NCBI GenBank assembly: GCA_934045905.1
Contig: OW203768.1
Coordinates: forward strand, 29,479,060 to 29,543,059
DNA: 64,000 nt
Source of the DNA: Leuctra nigra
Lineage: Eukaryota > Arthropoda > Insecta > Plecoptera > Leuctridae
Reading direction: 5' to 3'
Shown here: piece by piece, positions 49,676-61,504 of the stretch
Position numbering within the stretch: position 1 is the first letter of the stretch
Layout of the letters: every line of letters begins with the position of its first letter
Notes under the pieces: model-generated
What the model saw: the letters and a program-made list of their open reading frames with translations, nothing else
Told to the model about the DNA's origin: nothing
Databases searched by the model: none
Made by a program: the position numbers and the translations under genes

Positions 49676-49802
49676 TGGCCCTATTCTAAAACTCCAAACT
49701 TCCTGTTTCTGCTGAAATCCGATTCCATGCAATGTTAATCTATATGGCCGTGAATCGGATTCCTGCGTAATTGGGATTTTTTAAGTTATAGAATAGGGCC
49801 CC
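49676..49802. mobile_element. MITE-like element copy 1, ~127 bp, in intron A-B
   Basis: The left end TGGCCCTATTCTAAAACT and right end AAGTTATAGAATAGGGCCCC form terminal inverted repeats. The internal block GAATCGGATTCC and the total length match the copy at 62943-63070. It has no coding capacity. A target-site duplication is not clear. Confidence 0.65.
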
Positions 49803-51131
49803 TGAAACGAACCGTCAATGTTTTAGCCACAGTGATTTTTTTTAATATAAGATCTAATATTTGCCCGAATTTCCATCGATTTCCGGAATTTTCTATCTAT
49901 TTATATCAACAAAATATTTGCTATTATAGGTACAGTGGCGTGCAAGTGTTCGTACTGCTTTCTCATAAGAGCACAATGTATAAAGCGGTAGGAACACTTG
50001 GAGGTGGGTGTACACTTGGTCAGCGGTATACGAAGGAACGGACGGACTGTCTGATAAAGATTTGACGGCATCATCCGATGAAGTCTATGCTAACTCTAAC
50101 TCTAGTAGACGAGCTCTGATTTCATTGATAATAAACATGATTGATTATCTAGGAAGACTTCAAAATCCGTTTTTCTTGCAACACATTAAAAAATCGCACC
50201 TGCTCAATGTTTCGTCGCCAATCCTCGAGATCCTCGAGCTCACAAAACAATAACAATGCTTCAGCCGCAATCCTCTTCCCTATCACGAATCCAACCTGCC
50301 TTGATCGATCCCGATCGAATACTAACCGAGTCCCGCCACTTATCAGGCTCAGAAGACGTTACTGATATCAGGACCTACCTAGCACAACAATCATCCTTTA
50401 CAGCACTGTTTACACTCACAACAAAGACGATATCACATCGATGTTTTCAATCGACAAGAGAAGGGGAGAGAAATGAGAATATCGTTACAAACACATCTTT
50501 GTGGCGAAGAAGTGATAAGAGTATTTGCTGAATGATTTGAATTGAAAATAGAACGTAGTTTTGTTTTTAATTGGGTTGAGACGCACTTTTTATCAATGGC
50601 GTATTTGAATGTTTTTGAAAGCACAATTTTCGGAGGGTCTTGTCATTGACTTTTGCAAAGCTACGACAAAAGACCAAAAGCACGTCCCATTCAGCGCTAA
50701 TCAAGTTCATAAGAAACAATAGGATCGTATTTGCTTACGCTTATTCTCTGTGCTTACGTTATAAATCATGTTTGGACCTTTCTATTGGAACAAAGGTATT
50801 TTCTCATTGAGATATCAGAATATTAGCCTTGAACAAGCTTGAACCGAGGTTCGTAAGATAATTGTTTGACCAAGCTATGGGACTTAACTTTTCTGTTGCG
50901 TTATCTCATCTTATGCTTATGCTGATGAATTGCTGTATATTTTAATTTTAAAATGTCGGATTTTTTATTTTGACTATTTTTGAAGTGATTTTCAAAATTT
51001 TGCAATTTTTCTATCTGTACTGTAGTGTAAAATGACATAATTAATATTCTAATAGGTACTTGTTTTTCTCAATTTTTTCCAATATTTCTAGCTTCACTAT
51101 TCTAATATTTGCTGCGAGTTGAACTTCTTAC

Positions 51132-54100
51132 CTGCATCGCTATCGTTGAATCCATGGTCCTGACTATGAACTTGGAACACCTCGCCGATATCCGTGTGCA
51201 CTTCCTTCCCCTCGCCGCGCCGCTGCAGCTGGTGCAACTGCTCCATCTGCAGATGTTTCATCGCGCGCACGTGCTGAAGCAGCGGCAGCTTGGCCCGACT
51301 GGAGAAGCCGCAGAGCGCGCAGTGGTAGACGCGCGTCTCCGTGGTCACCGCGGACTCCGCTTCTCTGAGGTGCACGAAGAGGAGGCAGCTTGCCTCGTGC
51401 CGCTGCCCGGCCGCGTGGAGTTGCAGCTTGTGCGCGCTGTTGGTGTAATAGTCGCACGCGTGACACCGCACTTGGATGCCGCCCGGCGACGACACGTACT
51501 TCAGCTTCCACTCGTTGCGCGGACCGCCTTCCTTCACGTGGTTGACGTGCTGGAGCCGCTGGAGATGTTTGTCGGTCTTGCAGTGGAGCTGGAAGTTGGC
51601 TTTCAAGTTGGTCTTGTACGTGCAGAGCTTGCAGACGTAATGTCCGGCGACGACCGCCAGGATTTCCTGTTCCCGGATCTTCGTTCGGTCCGCGGAGAGA
51701 TGGTGGGAGAGAGCTTCTAGCGAGTCGGTGGAAAACACGTTGCAGACGCAGCAGTGGAACATCTGGGACGGGTTCTGGTCGGCGGGTTCCGGAGGTGGCT
51801 CCATGGTCTCGGGGTTGAGCCCCATGTCCATGTGGGGGGCCAGCTCGGGCGGCACGTGCGGCGGCAACTGTCCCCCCGTCATCATCTGAATCAGGAGGGC
51901 CTGGTTGTACGCCATGTCCGCAAGAGCCGCTTCCGTGTGCGGCGGAGGCTTGTCGCCCGGCAACGTGAGCCCCGGATGGAAGTGGAGCAACGACTCGAAG
52001 CTGAGCGCGTGGTGTTGCTGCGACTGCTGGTGATGTTGCAAAGCGCTCAGCGTCTGCATGTGCTTCACGTTCTGCTGGAGAACCATCATGTTGTGGGTGT
52101 GCTTCTCGCTGGTCATGTGGATCCGCAGATTCCTCGCCACGTTGGTCTCGTAGTTGCAGACGTCGCAGCGGAAGGTGGGCTTGGGCTTCTGGCTCTGTCC
52201 GCCTGACGACAGCGGCGTGTGGTGGTGTTGGTGTTGGTGGTGGTGATGAGGAGACGGTGGCGGAACGGAGCTCGGACTGACCAAGCCCGACTTGTTTGAC
52301 GGAGGCGTCGAGTGCGGCTGATGAGGATGCGAACCGCTGTCTGTGTTCGGGACTCCGCCGTTCTGAAGCTCTTGCATGTTGTTGAGGTGTTTGTCGGACT
52401 GCATGTGGATGCTGAGGTTGCCCTTGGTCGTGGTCGAGTAGTTGCAGACCTCGCAGCGATACGGCTTGTAGCCGCACGTGTAGGTCTCCCCCCGGGCCAG
52501 TCGGGGGTGAGGTTGACCCGCGATGCAGTAGATGCAGGATGTCTCCGACTCCGGGTGTTTCTCCTTCATGTGGATCTCCAGCGTTTCCTGATACTTGTAG
52601 TGCCAGTTACACTTGGGACACTTGAGCGTCTTGCAGGAGTTGCGGGAATGCATCCCCGCGAGCGGGCCGCCCACGCCGCCGAGCCTCGAGGAGTTGAGGA
52701 TCAGCTCGCACTTGGCGCACTCGGCTCCGCTGGGCCGGCCGCCCATGTGGTCGGGACAAACCCCGATCGTCGTGCCCGTCAGGAAGTTGGGCGGCGGCTG
52801 AGGGTACGACGACATCATCATGGGAGACACGGGCGACGGACTGGCGCCCGGCGACACGCTCCCTCTCTCCACGGGACTCTTTCTCGTCAAGTCCATCACG
52901 CGGCTATTTATATTACTACTACTAGAACTACCGTTTTGAGGTAGGGAGACCGGAGTCTCAGGAACTTGTTGTGTCTGGACGTTTGATCGACCGTGAGGTG
53001 AGTGGTTGACGTCGGGACGTCTGTGATGCGTGACGAGGCTCTCGGCGACGTCGCCTTCCGACGGAGGCTCGTCGGCGTTGTCGGTGGCCGCGGAGACGGC
53101 CGGGCCTCTAGGAACGAGATGCGAGGAGGAGGTCACACTCTCGTCGGAGGCGAGCGGCTCGAGGAACGAGACGAGAGGTTCCTTGTCCTTCCCGACGCAC
53201 TGAATGATCGCCGACGCGTTCTTGTGTCCCAGAATGTCCTTCTCGTCCTCAAGTAAAGCGACGTTGTGGTCGCCCATCGCGTGAGCGACAAACGACTTGG
53301 CGTAACCGAAAGAGAGTTTACATATAAAACACATGAGAATAGGTTTGACAGGAACTGAGGAACAATCTTTGCCGAACTTGTCGTTGCTCTTCTTCTTGTC
53401 GCCCCCAACGTCTGGATGCTTCTCATCACTATCACCAGTTTTATTATCACGAACAGTGTAGACCCTGTAACTATGCATTATCGGAACTTCAGGAACTATT
53501 TTCTTGTCTTGCAAGATGGTGTTGGCGTAGGCCGCCGTGCTCCCGTAGAGAGCGTTGTAAAGGGAGGGATTCCGCGAGACGTAGAACGCGTTAGCGATCT
53601 GCGGGAAAACTTGGCACTGCGACAGCGAGACGCCTCTTCCGTCGACGATGCAGCCGTCGCCGCGGATCTGCGGCAGATCCACGAGACTCGCATCCTCTTC
53701 GCTCATCTCGCTGTCCTCGATGATGTACGCCGACCCGTCCGCATTGTACACGATCTTGCCGTCGAACTTCTCGACGTCGGAAGTGCCGCAAGAGTCCTCG
53801 TTTTCGGGTGCGAATCTTCTTGAGGCTGCTTCCTTCATCTTCGTGTAACCTTCTTCGTCCTCCGATCCTTCGTCGATCCTCGTCGCTTGGACGTCGTCGT
53901 GTAGGAACTTGCTACCGGAGGGCGGACTCGACATTCTTCGCTCGTCCTCTTCTCGGCCGGCGATTACCGCTGCCGGCGGCGACGTCGTCGACTCTTCGCC
54001 CGGACTCATCTCGTCTTCGTCGTCGTCGTCTCGCTTGCGCTTCCGCTTGCGACTCGACGCCGTGTGATTGTTGAGGTCAGTGGAGTGACCCCCTTGCTCT

Positions 54101-54132
54101 AGAGACGACTCGCCGACGGTGGGCGTTGGCAT
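51132..54132 (-). CDS. zfh2: Zinc finger homeobox protein (Zfh2/ZFHX3-4 family), coding exon A with start codon
   Basis: This exon encodes residues 1-1000 plus the first base of codon 1001 of a very large nuclear transcription factor. The start at 54132 has GCC just before ATG, and an in-frame TGA lies 48 bases upstream in the same exon. Visible features: a basic run RKRKRKR at 28-34 followed by acidic residues, likely a nuclear localisation signal; a non-finger block at about 123-227 (KIVYNADGSAYIIED and a tyrosine-rich stretch) that resembles the conserved N-terminus of the family; C2H2 fingers at about 268-289, 505-526, 560-582, 656-678, 834-856, 890-912 and 938-960; a Cys-rich CPDH/CAKC motif at 459-476; and a finger at 794-811 lacking a clear last histidine. 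A histidine/glutamine-rich linker lies at 629-640. The exon ends GCAG/GTAAGAAG in phase 1. The family assignment is firm; orthology to zfh2 rather than a paralogue is inferred. Confidence 0.95.
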
Positions 54133-54214
54133 GGCGACCGCCGACTGCCGTTCAGTAGCCGATGCTTCGCGCCGGTTTCAACCATCACATATTGAGACAG
54201 CCGAGGGCTCCAGT
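54133..54214 (-). other. 5' UTR part of exon A after a splice acceptor
   Basis: On the minus strand the sequence TTGTTTGTTACAG ends at 54215 and precedes 82 bases leading to the ATG at 54132. An in-frame TGA 48 bases before the ATG excludes coding through this acceptor in the same frame. The first exon(s) and promoter must therefore lie upstream, above 54214, or outside the window. Confidence 0.7.
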
Positions 54215-54283
54215 CTGTAACAAACAAGACAATACCATTAGATCACTGACCAATGAGAAATAATACATTGAAAATGTGCCGAA

Positions 54284-54425
54284 AAAGGAAGGAAGGAAGG
54301 TCGTGGCCTATTGGCTATTACTATTAGTAAGGAACCTTCCCATCATTTGCCTCACACTAAGGAAAACCACGTGCTCGGCTGCTGGAATCGAACCCAGAAC
54401 ACTTGATGGATAGCCGCACGAGAGA
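54284..54425 (-). mobile_element. tRNA-derived SINE-like element
   Basis: On the minus strand, GGCTATCCATCAAGTGTTCT leads into GGGTTCGATTCCAGCAGCCGA (B box at 54394-54384), then CGTGGTTTTCC and GATGGGAAGG. The order of blocks is shared with 62762-62876. It lies upstream of exon A. Confidence 0.5.
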
Positions 54426-55763
54426 ATTTAACGATTTTACGACCCCATAATAACTTTATTTTACCCAATTTTGGTTATCCAGTTTAGATTCTTCAAGCAT
54501 TCACGACATAAGTACAACCAGTTTTCTGTATCAAGTTCGTTCTGGGAGTTTCGTCTCGTGTGTTTTGAAAAGTGAGTTGTGTGTAATAAAATGGCGGTTA
54601 ATCTCGTGCGATATCGCACTAAATAAATGCGTCTCTTCTTCATTCAAACTGGGAGACCAAGATTTTTCAATCCTCCTTCAGATTGGACATGGCACAAAGG
54701 ACCATAAATATCAACCCTTCTCTTCGCGAAATGTCAACCGATAGCGTATTACAAATGAAGACATTTCAGCCAAAAACAGATAAAACGCGAATCTGCCTCC
54801 TGCGGAAAATAATATCTTTGTTCTTGATTCAATTGTTGGCCCACTGCCATTCGTCGGCGGGTTCAACAATATGACACAAGAGATCTTCGAGCGAACGTCA
54901 TCGGCCATTGTTGTGACCATATCCAGAGCTAATGATACCTGAACAGGATTCCGTATTTAATTACAACTTATTGAATTACCTCGATCAACTTTACCAATCA
55001 ATAAGCATTAATCATTGTTCGATATAAACAGTTTTCTTTTGTGAACAGTTTTCAGACATTCATCTGTCATTGTCAACCGTAATATCTGATTGAACTGGAT
55101 TAATTTTTCAACATAATGAAGTGGGAGACGTTTTTGTTAATTTTAGAGGCGACTGCTGTCTTGTCGATTTGTAGAGATGAAACTCAACAAAAACATAAAT
55201 AGTGCCTATATTTTAACAGCATTTGTCGTAAGTTACGGCAATATCAGTGAGATATTACTGTAGAGTAACCTCAGACGCCGCCTTTTAGTAATAATAGATT
55301 TTAATTAAATCAATTTGAAGGAGAAATCTAACATTTATCATGATTATAACTACTTTACAATGACAATACATACAAATATTTTCACTTTTCCAGAGTTGCA
55401 CACTTTAATAGAAAGTATATTTAGATGTGGAAGAGCTGTTTTTATAGAGGCCCTAAAATGGTTTTGCGTTCAGAACTTTCTTGAAAAGCGTAAGAAATAG
55501 CAGGTAAACAGAAACAAGATGAACTATTAATATGTAATAATAAACATGAATCGTATCACTTTCTTCCATGTCAAAAAATTTTTGATCCTAAAAATTCACG
55601 GAACTAAAATGCGAAATTCCTAAATCGGGACTTCTCCAATTTAAAGCAAAGAAACAAATACAGAGTTCTCTTTAAAAATCTCATTTCTATTATTTCCTTT
55701 CAATTCAGATCCACGAATCTTCTAAAAACCCGCCGAAAAGGAAGACAATTACGTCAACAAAAG

Positions 55764-55810
55764 TCGGTAACAATGACACCGCAGCGACCCGGGTTTGAAT
55801 CTCGCCGACA
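55764..55810 (+). mobile_element. tRNA-like SINE head fragment
   Basis: GTCGG and CCGAC bracket a segment with GACACCGCAGCGACCCGGG and a B-box-like GGTTTGAATCTC. It resembles the anticodon and T arms of a tRNA but lacks a clean D arm, so it is more likely a SINE remnant. Confidence 0.4.
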
Positions 55811-58609
55811 GACAAATCAAACACCGCGGTAGTTACAAGTACAGAAGTGACGAGACAACGAGCGAGGAAACTCACGCCCAATATTCGTCGAAATTCAACC
55901 TTGGAAATACCTGGCCCAAAACTTGATTACATAAAAAAAGAAATACTGGTGATGTGCAGCTAGACAAATATTTGCCCGTCGTTCAACTGTGATTAAATAC
56001 AATTATTGATACTGAGTATGAAGATGAGATTGTAAAATCGCACATCATCCTTCCGATTCAGAACCTCGGATGATGCAAAGATAAATACTTGGGAGAGGTG
56101 TCAAAGATGATTATAATGTTGTAAATAAACAGAGGATCGGTTGAATATTCAAAAGTGGAAATGATTATAATGATCTAAAACGTCCAGAGTAATTTTATTT
56201 CTGATAAAGATAACGTCTTGGAAAAGTGGGGAAGATGATAATTGTTTTGAAACGTTCAAGCCAAATCGAAGTGCAACATCAAATACAATTGCTTTGAAAC
56301 AATAATTCGATAGTTTTCCTCCTTTTCCAGCCCCAAATAATTATACCAACCAACAAAAGCAATCATTCACAATTGTATCAATATAAATTGTATATCACGA
56401 AAGGTGTGACTAGACATAATTTCTCCCGTGGATCAAGTCCTATATCCACAAAGGTTCGTCACACAAATGACAATCATTGATGCATAATTTCTTATCAGCA
56501 TACTGTTTAATAGGTGTGTGTATTTATGCCTAGATAAAATAACAGGACAGGCATAAGTACTGTACAAGTACAATCTAACTCATTGAGACCTAGCTCTGTG
56601 GACTTAGCCTTAACTATACATGCCCTATCAACAATCATTCCATAATGTTTATGCATCTTTCAAGAACCACGCCTGAAATTATAAAACCCAACTGATTACA
56701 ATTTCCGGTCGCCTCTTATAAAAAAGACAAATAAGTGTGAAATCTTATTTTTAGTGAAACGCATCCATTCATAAGAATTTACCTGAAAAATGGCGCACTT
56801 TTTTTGGCGCGGTTATCATCTGGAGTTTTTTTTATGGAAGAGTAGCAACTAAAGAGAATAAGAGGATACTTTGTCGTAGATAATGTCCCTTATCATATAT
56901 CTACAATTATTATGAATTAGGCCATTCGAACGCGAATTTTTTATTAACCGAAAACAAAGATTATCGTTCAGAGAAATTACCTATATAAAATTGTTGCGGT
57001 GTAAAAGACTAAAACTCACCTGGGGCAAAATCAATGCGCCAAATGATTTAGACTCTCGAGTCAAATGTCTGGAAATGATAGTGATTTCGTCGCCCCGATC
57101 TGTTCTCTGGGAAAAAACGCGGGAGGGTTGTTTTTGACACAACCCCCAATTATGATCAATGGTCGCTCACGCACGCGCTCGCATATTCTCCAGATAATTG
57201 CCAGAGTCACGCATCCATCACGCATCACGCCACCAGGATACGTGTAATTTAGATACGAGAAACCTTCATTACAAACGTAAAAAACCTAGGGAACGTTTCT
57301 TTAATTTCACAACCCCCTCGCTATTTTTTTCTCTCGAGGGGTGAATAATTCTTGAAATGTTATTGAAGTCTTACTGAATTCAAAGCGTGATAAAAAAAAC
57401 AAAGGAAGAAGGCAGATCATGACGTGCTTCAATCTCTGAAAAACAATTTGAGCAATTTGTTCCCACGAACAATCGTGTTAATTTGCCCCCCCCCCCCCCC
57501 TCCCCCCCCCCCCCTCATTTCCCCCGACATTAGTAACGTTTTTGTAACTATGGCAACCTTTTGATGTGGTATAAAGAAAAAGTTCTAATTACCATGTTAA
57601 AATATCGCCGTTCTCAAATCCGTTCCGTTTTATGATTGGCTCTGCATTCCGTCGGAAATTCAATAGATAATTATTTTCCAATAGCGCGACGAAACTTCAA
57701 TGTTAAACTACGTGCTAGAATTCATGAGTGGATAAAAACCACGATCTAAAACAATAATAAAGTTTCTAAAATATTAACTCTTTTCAAAAATATTTTCAAT
57801 TCGACTTTTTAACCGGAATTTTAGGAATGTTAACTCTTCAAGCGTCAAGGTGAGCACAAAATATAATTTCCGATTTTTATTCCGCATTTTTTGTTGTGCA
57901 TCTACCTGAAACGGACTAAAATGTGGGTAATGAATTAATGAAGGCATCACGCAGGTTTGCAGTCATGTGAGGAAGTGGGGGGGGGGGGGGGGGTGCAGTG
58001 TGCACGTGGAGAGAACGGAGTGGATTTCATAGGAAATGCAATAAAGTGATAAAAATGCGTGCAAAATGCGTGGAATTAGTAACACGAGAACTTTCACTCA
58101 ATCTGAGGGAAATTCGTTGATATTAATTAATAGGTAAAGAAAATAACAGAGTAATAAAAGCTAAACGACTGTTCAGTATTGAGTAGGAAATTACAGTTCA
58201 GCGCCTTGTTTGAATAAAAAACTAAGAATTAAACACTCTAATCTGTCATCTTCTTCAATAATCCGTATAACTTTCTGCTGGATATTGCTGGATAAGATTC
58301 AGTCTTCCAACTTTAACGATCCTAAAAAGGCATAATTGTTCCAAAGAAAACATTAGATAATGTCACATGTGGTTTAATTTTTCAGATATTATTTGTGTTT
58401 TACAAAAATAGATAACAACTCCAATAGGTATCTGAAAAATCGAAGTGAAATTAAAAAAATATGCAAAATTCAAACAAGTATCAGAAATTCTCAACGCTTC
58501 TGCGTTTGACTCCAAAAGAAACAGTTTCGTAAAGTGATGTAAATATTCAAAATAACTCATTCAATTTCTAATTCTCACGAAACGTTCAAGAAATTAAACA
58601 ATCCGAGTT

Positions 58610-58960
58610 GAATGATGGATGGACTCCGCTTATGTCCTAACTGACAACAAATAACTCCATAATTGGTCGAAGAAGCATTACATCGGCGGGCGATTAATTC
58701 CCCCCCGATCCCGAAGAATTAGCCCGGCTGTTTATGAAACTCTTGTCTACGAGCGCGCATGTGATTAAGAACAATATAATAATTCGAGGGCGAGATGCCC
58801 CGAAGAACAGAGTCACTTAGACAAGAATGTCGAACTCTGGAGCTGAGATTGATAATTGACGCAGCCGCATCAATCTCAACTGAAACGAACTCTAGAATTA
58901 GTGAGCTGTAAATCATATTACAGCTTAGAGAAATCACGATCGAAGTGTGTAATTTTTTTT
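58610..58960. promoter_or_regulatory. Candidate regulatory island upstream of exon A
   Basis: A complex stretch with GATTAATT, GTGATTAAG, TAATTGG and AATTAGCC homeodomain-type cores and the inverted repeat at 58844-58878. It could be part of the 5' regulatory region. Confidence 0.3.
58844..58878. repeat. 10-bp inverted repeat with 15-base spacer
   Basis: TGAGATTGAT and ATCAATCTCA flank AATTGACGCAGCCGC inside a CpG-containing, higher-complexity stretch. It could be a paired homeodomain/TALE-type site rather than a hairpin. Confidence 0.4.
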
Positions 58961-61490
58961 ATTTCTTTCGCCCTCTCTCTCTGGGGTATCACGTGACTGG
59001 TTCGGTTTAATTCGTCTATTGTTCGGATGGGAAATGGTTGATAATTGGTGACAGTAATTATGATGGTGGAGAAGGAGTTTGGCTGTACAATGTTTAAAAG
59101 ATTTCAGTGGCGTCGTCATTTTGAGTGTGAAATTGGTGACCTTTTTTAAGGAAAATGTCTTCCTCTAGATTTATTGTAAGAAAATTGCATCTAAATAGTT
59201 TCCGATAATTTTTAAAACCATTCAAATCAAAATCAAGTCTTATTAGTACTGTTCCTTTAGTCTAAACATTGATCGATGTATTTCAGCCAAAGAGACAAAA
59301 TTTTATCAGAAATAAATAAAGATCCAGGGAATTCCAGAAATGTTTCATATCCTACAAACAGCCTATAAAATGAACCCACACATGGCGTTATAAAATCATA
59401 ATCTCAGTTTTTGTTCTCGTCGTCCTCCAAAACCTTCCAAACCAACGTTCCGCTCGTGGCGTTAAAGAGTTATCATCCTAACAACTTTAATCGTTCCAAT
59501 TTTTAATTCGACAATTAGAAACCTAAAAAAACATACTTTAATTCGAGTTCGAGTAAGTTTTGGTAGGTATATAACCCGGGGGGAGGTTTTATTCTTGAGC
59601 ATGCACCCACGTCTGACGACTGAAGGGGGCTCATTTTTATTCGCCGTGTATAAAAGCGCCCCAGCAAAGTGCGTGCAATAAAAGTTTGATTTTCAAGGAC
59701 TGTCTGCGCAGCGCACAGAGCATCTCGGAACAAAAGAATCAAAAGACACTAAAGCCCTTTTTATACCGTTTTAGAGTCCATGAAAAGCGCCACAGATGGT
59801 TGAACTATATCTACTGCCATCTTTGTGCGCTTCCCGGAGGCGAAGGAGTTCAAAAATGCATTTATCGAGAAGGTTTACAAAGTAATAAAATGGAGGAACG
59901 CGCAAACAGGAAAAGAAATCGCCGAAGAATCCGCACAATGTTCGGTTATTCGAGAAAGATGAGAAGAAATCGTTTGACTCGGGACAACAATCCAACTAAA
60001 GACATGTTCATATTTTCCCGAAAACTTGTGCCAATCCCGAAGTTTCTGCTATTTACCCTCGAAAAAACAACAATGTACTTTTACACACAATTTTCCCAAG
60101 CACGAATGTACACATCCTCTAAAAAGTTAACCAGGCGGAAAAAACTTACAAAAATACTACTCTAAAAATTATCTCTGCTAGTCCCTCCACCCCCGCAGAT
60201 GAGAACCGCAGATGATTATCAGAAGAACCTCGATCATCTCGTCTAAACTTCATTTGAAGCACATCTGATGTCCATACATGTTTGATGAGCTACTTGCATT
60301 CAGGTCCAGGCACAGCCTCCTTCGTCATAGACATCTGGGAATATCCGAGCCTATAGCGATCATTATGACTTATATATCACCCTCCAACCCCCACCCCTCA
60401 CAACCCTCCCCTCGACTTGAAACAATAACCTGAACAGATATGAAAAATTCAAACAGAAGCTGAGATCGCCGACAACAGTGTCGAAGAGATAACGATTGAA
60501 AAGCAAAGTCGTGTTGCGAGGGGGGGGGGGGGGGGGGCAACAATGGAAACCAACGTATAGCATGCAGATATTGTGGAAATCGCAGCTCTATCTTAATTTG
60601 ACTGAACTTTTATTGTGAAACTTCGAAAACAATGAAATACATTCAAATCAGCATCCAAAAGCTCAAAATAGTGCGGAAAATGAAGTCAGTCTCGACAATA
60701 TACTAGTTTTCTTTTACGGGCATCTCAGTCCAAATATAATAATTACTAGCTCATGTTGAGGAACTCAATCTTTGGATGAGGAATGTGAAATTTAACCTAA
60801 AATGTCCTTCCTCTTCACTCCAAAGTGTTCTAATTAATTAACATCCTTTAAAACGCATAATATGATTATCAGACATTCTCCGTGAAAGATCGTTTGCTTC
60901 CTTGACGGAAGCGTCGCACATGCGGATGTCCAGCGGTCAGCGGAAGAGATCGTCTTCCTCGTGGTCCAGACTCGGACGGTAGGTAGCGGGGGTGGAGGTC
61001 TCAAACGTCCATAACACTCACACCTTTATAGGCGCCTAGACAGCTCGTTGCGTCATTATGAGTCGGTCGGTCGCAAAGTCTGATCATAAAAGAATAATTC
61101 CCGAAGAACTGATCAAATTTAAAACAATTGTTGTCAATTGACAATTCTTGAAATGCGCAATATTTTGTTGTTTGCGGTGTTCTATACTCTCGAGGATGTA
61201 AGGAAATCAGGAAGATGTTTCCATACCGAGTCTAATTCCTAAAGATGCATCTGAACTTCTCATCAGCGAGCGATTTTCATCAAAATCCTTCCACACATCA
61301 TAGTTTGTGTTTCTCTTTTCCATCTTCCCGCAGGCATTGAGATTGCTCCTGACGTTGATGCAATTCTACCTGAGCCTCTCCTCTCCTCTCCCAAGACCCA
61401 ACCCCAACCCCCGAACCACCCCCAAGCGCGAGCTCCTTTCCGTTTTTGATTGGACGTAGCCATTTTATGAATTCACCATCACACATATAT

Positions 61491-61504
61491 ACACACACAC
61501 ACAT
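61491..61504. repeat. (CA)n microsatellite
   Basis: A short ACACAC run following ATATAT. A separate GAGA-rich stretch lies near 61646-61667. Confidence 0.7.

Larger units (their letters stand above)
45080..51131 (-). other. zfh2: Intron between coding exons A and B
   Basis: This is a 6052-base phase-1 intron with donor GTAAGAAG at 51131 and acceptor TTATTGTTGCAG at 45080. It is AT-rich with no supported gene inside. It holds a (AAT)n microsatellite, a foldback around 47803-47954, a GATA-rich degenerate stretch at about 47940-48190 and a MITE-like element at 49676-49802. Short ORFs in it are not recognisable proteins. Confidence 0.85.

Noticed and set aside
51164..52477. 437-codon minus frame overlapping exon A
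   Set aside because: It is the +1 shadow of exon A. The finger-bearing frame fits the splice sites and family.
55764..55810. Intact tRNA gene
   Set aside because: The D arm and a normal cloverleaf could not be drawn; the sequence fits a SINE head better.
57486..57514. Poly-C run as a coding or structured element
   Set aside because: It is a simple homopolymer with one T; no i-motif-specific spacing or ORF is evident beyond the tract itself.
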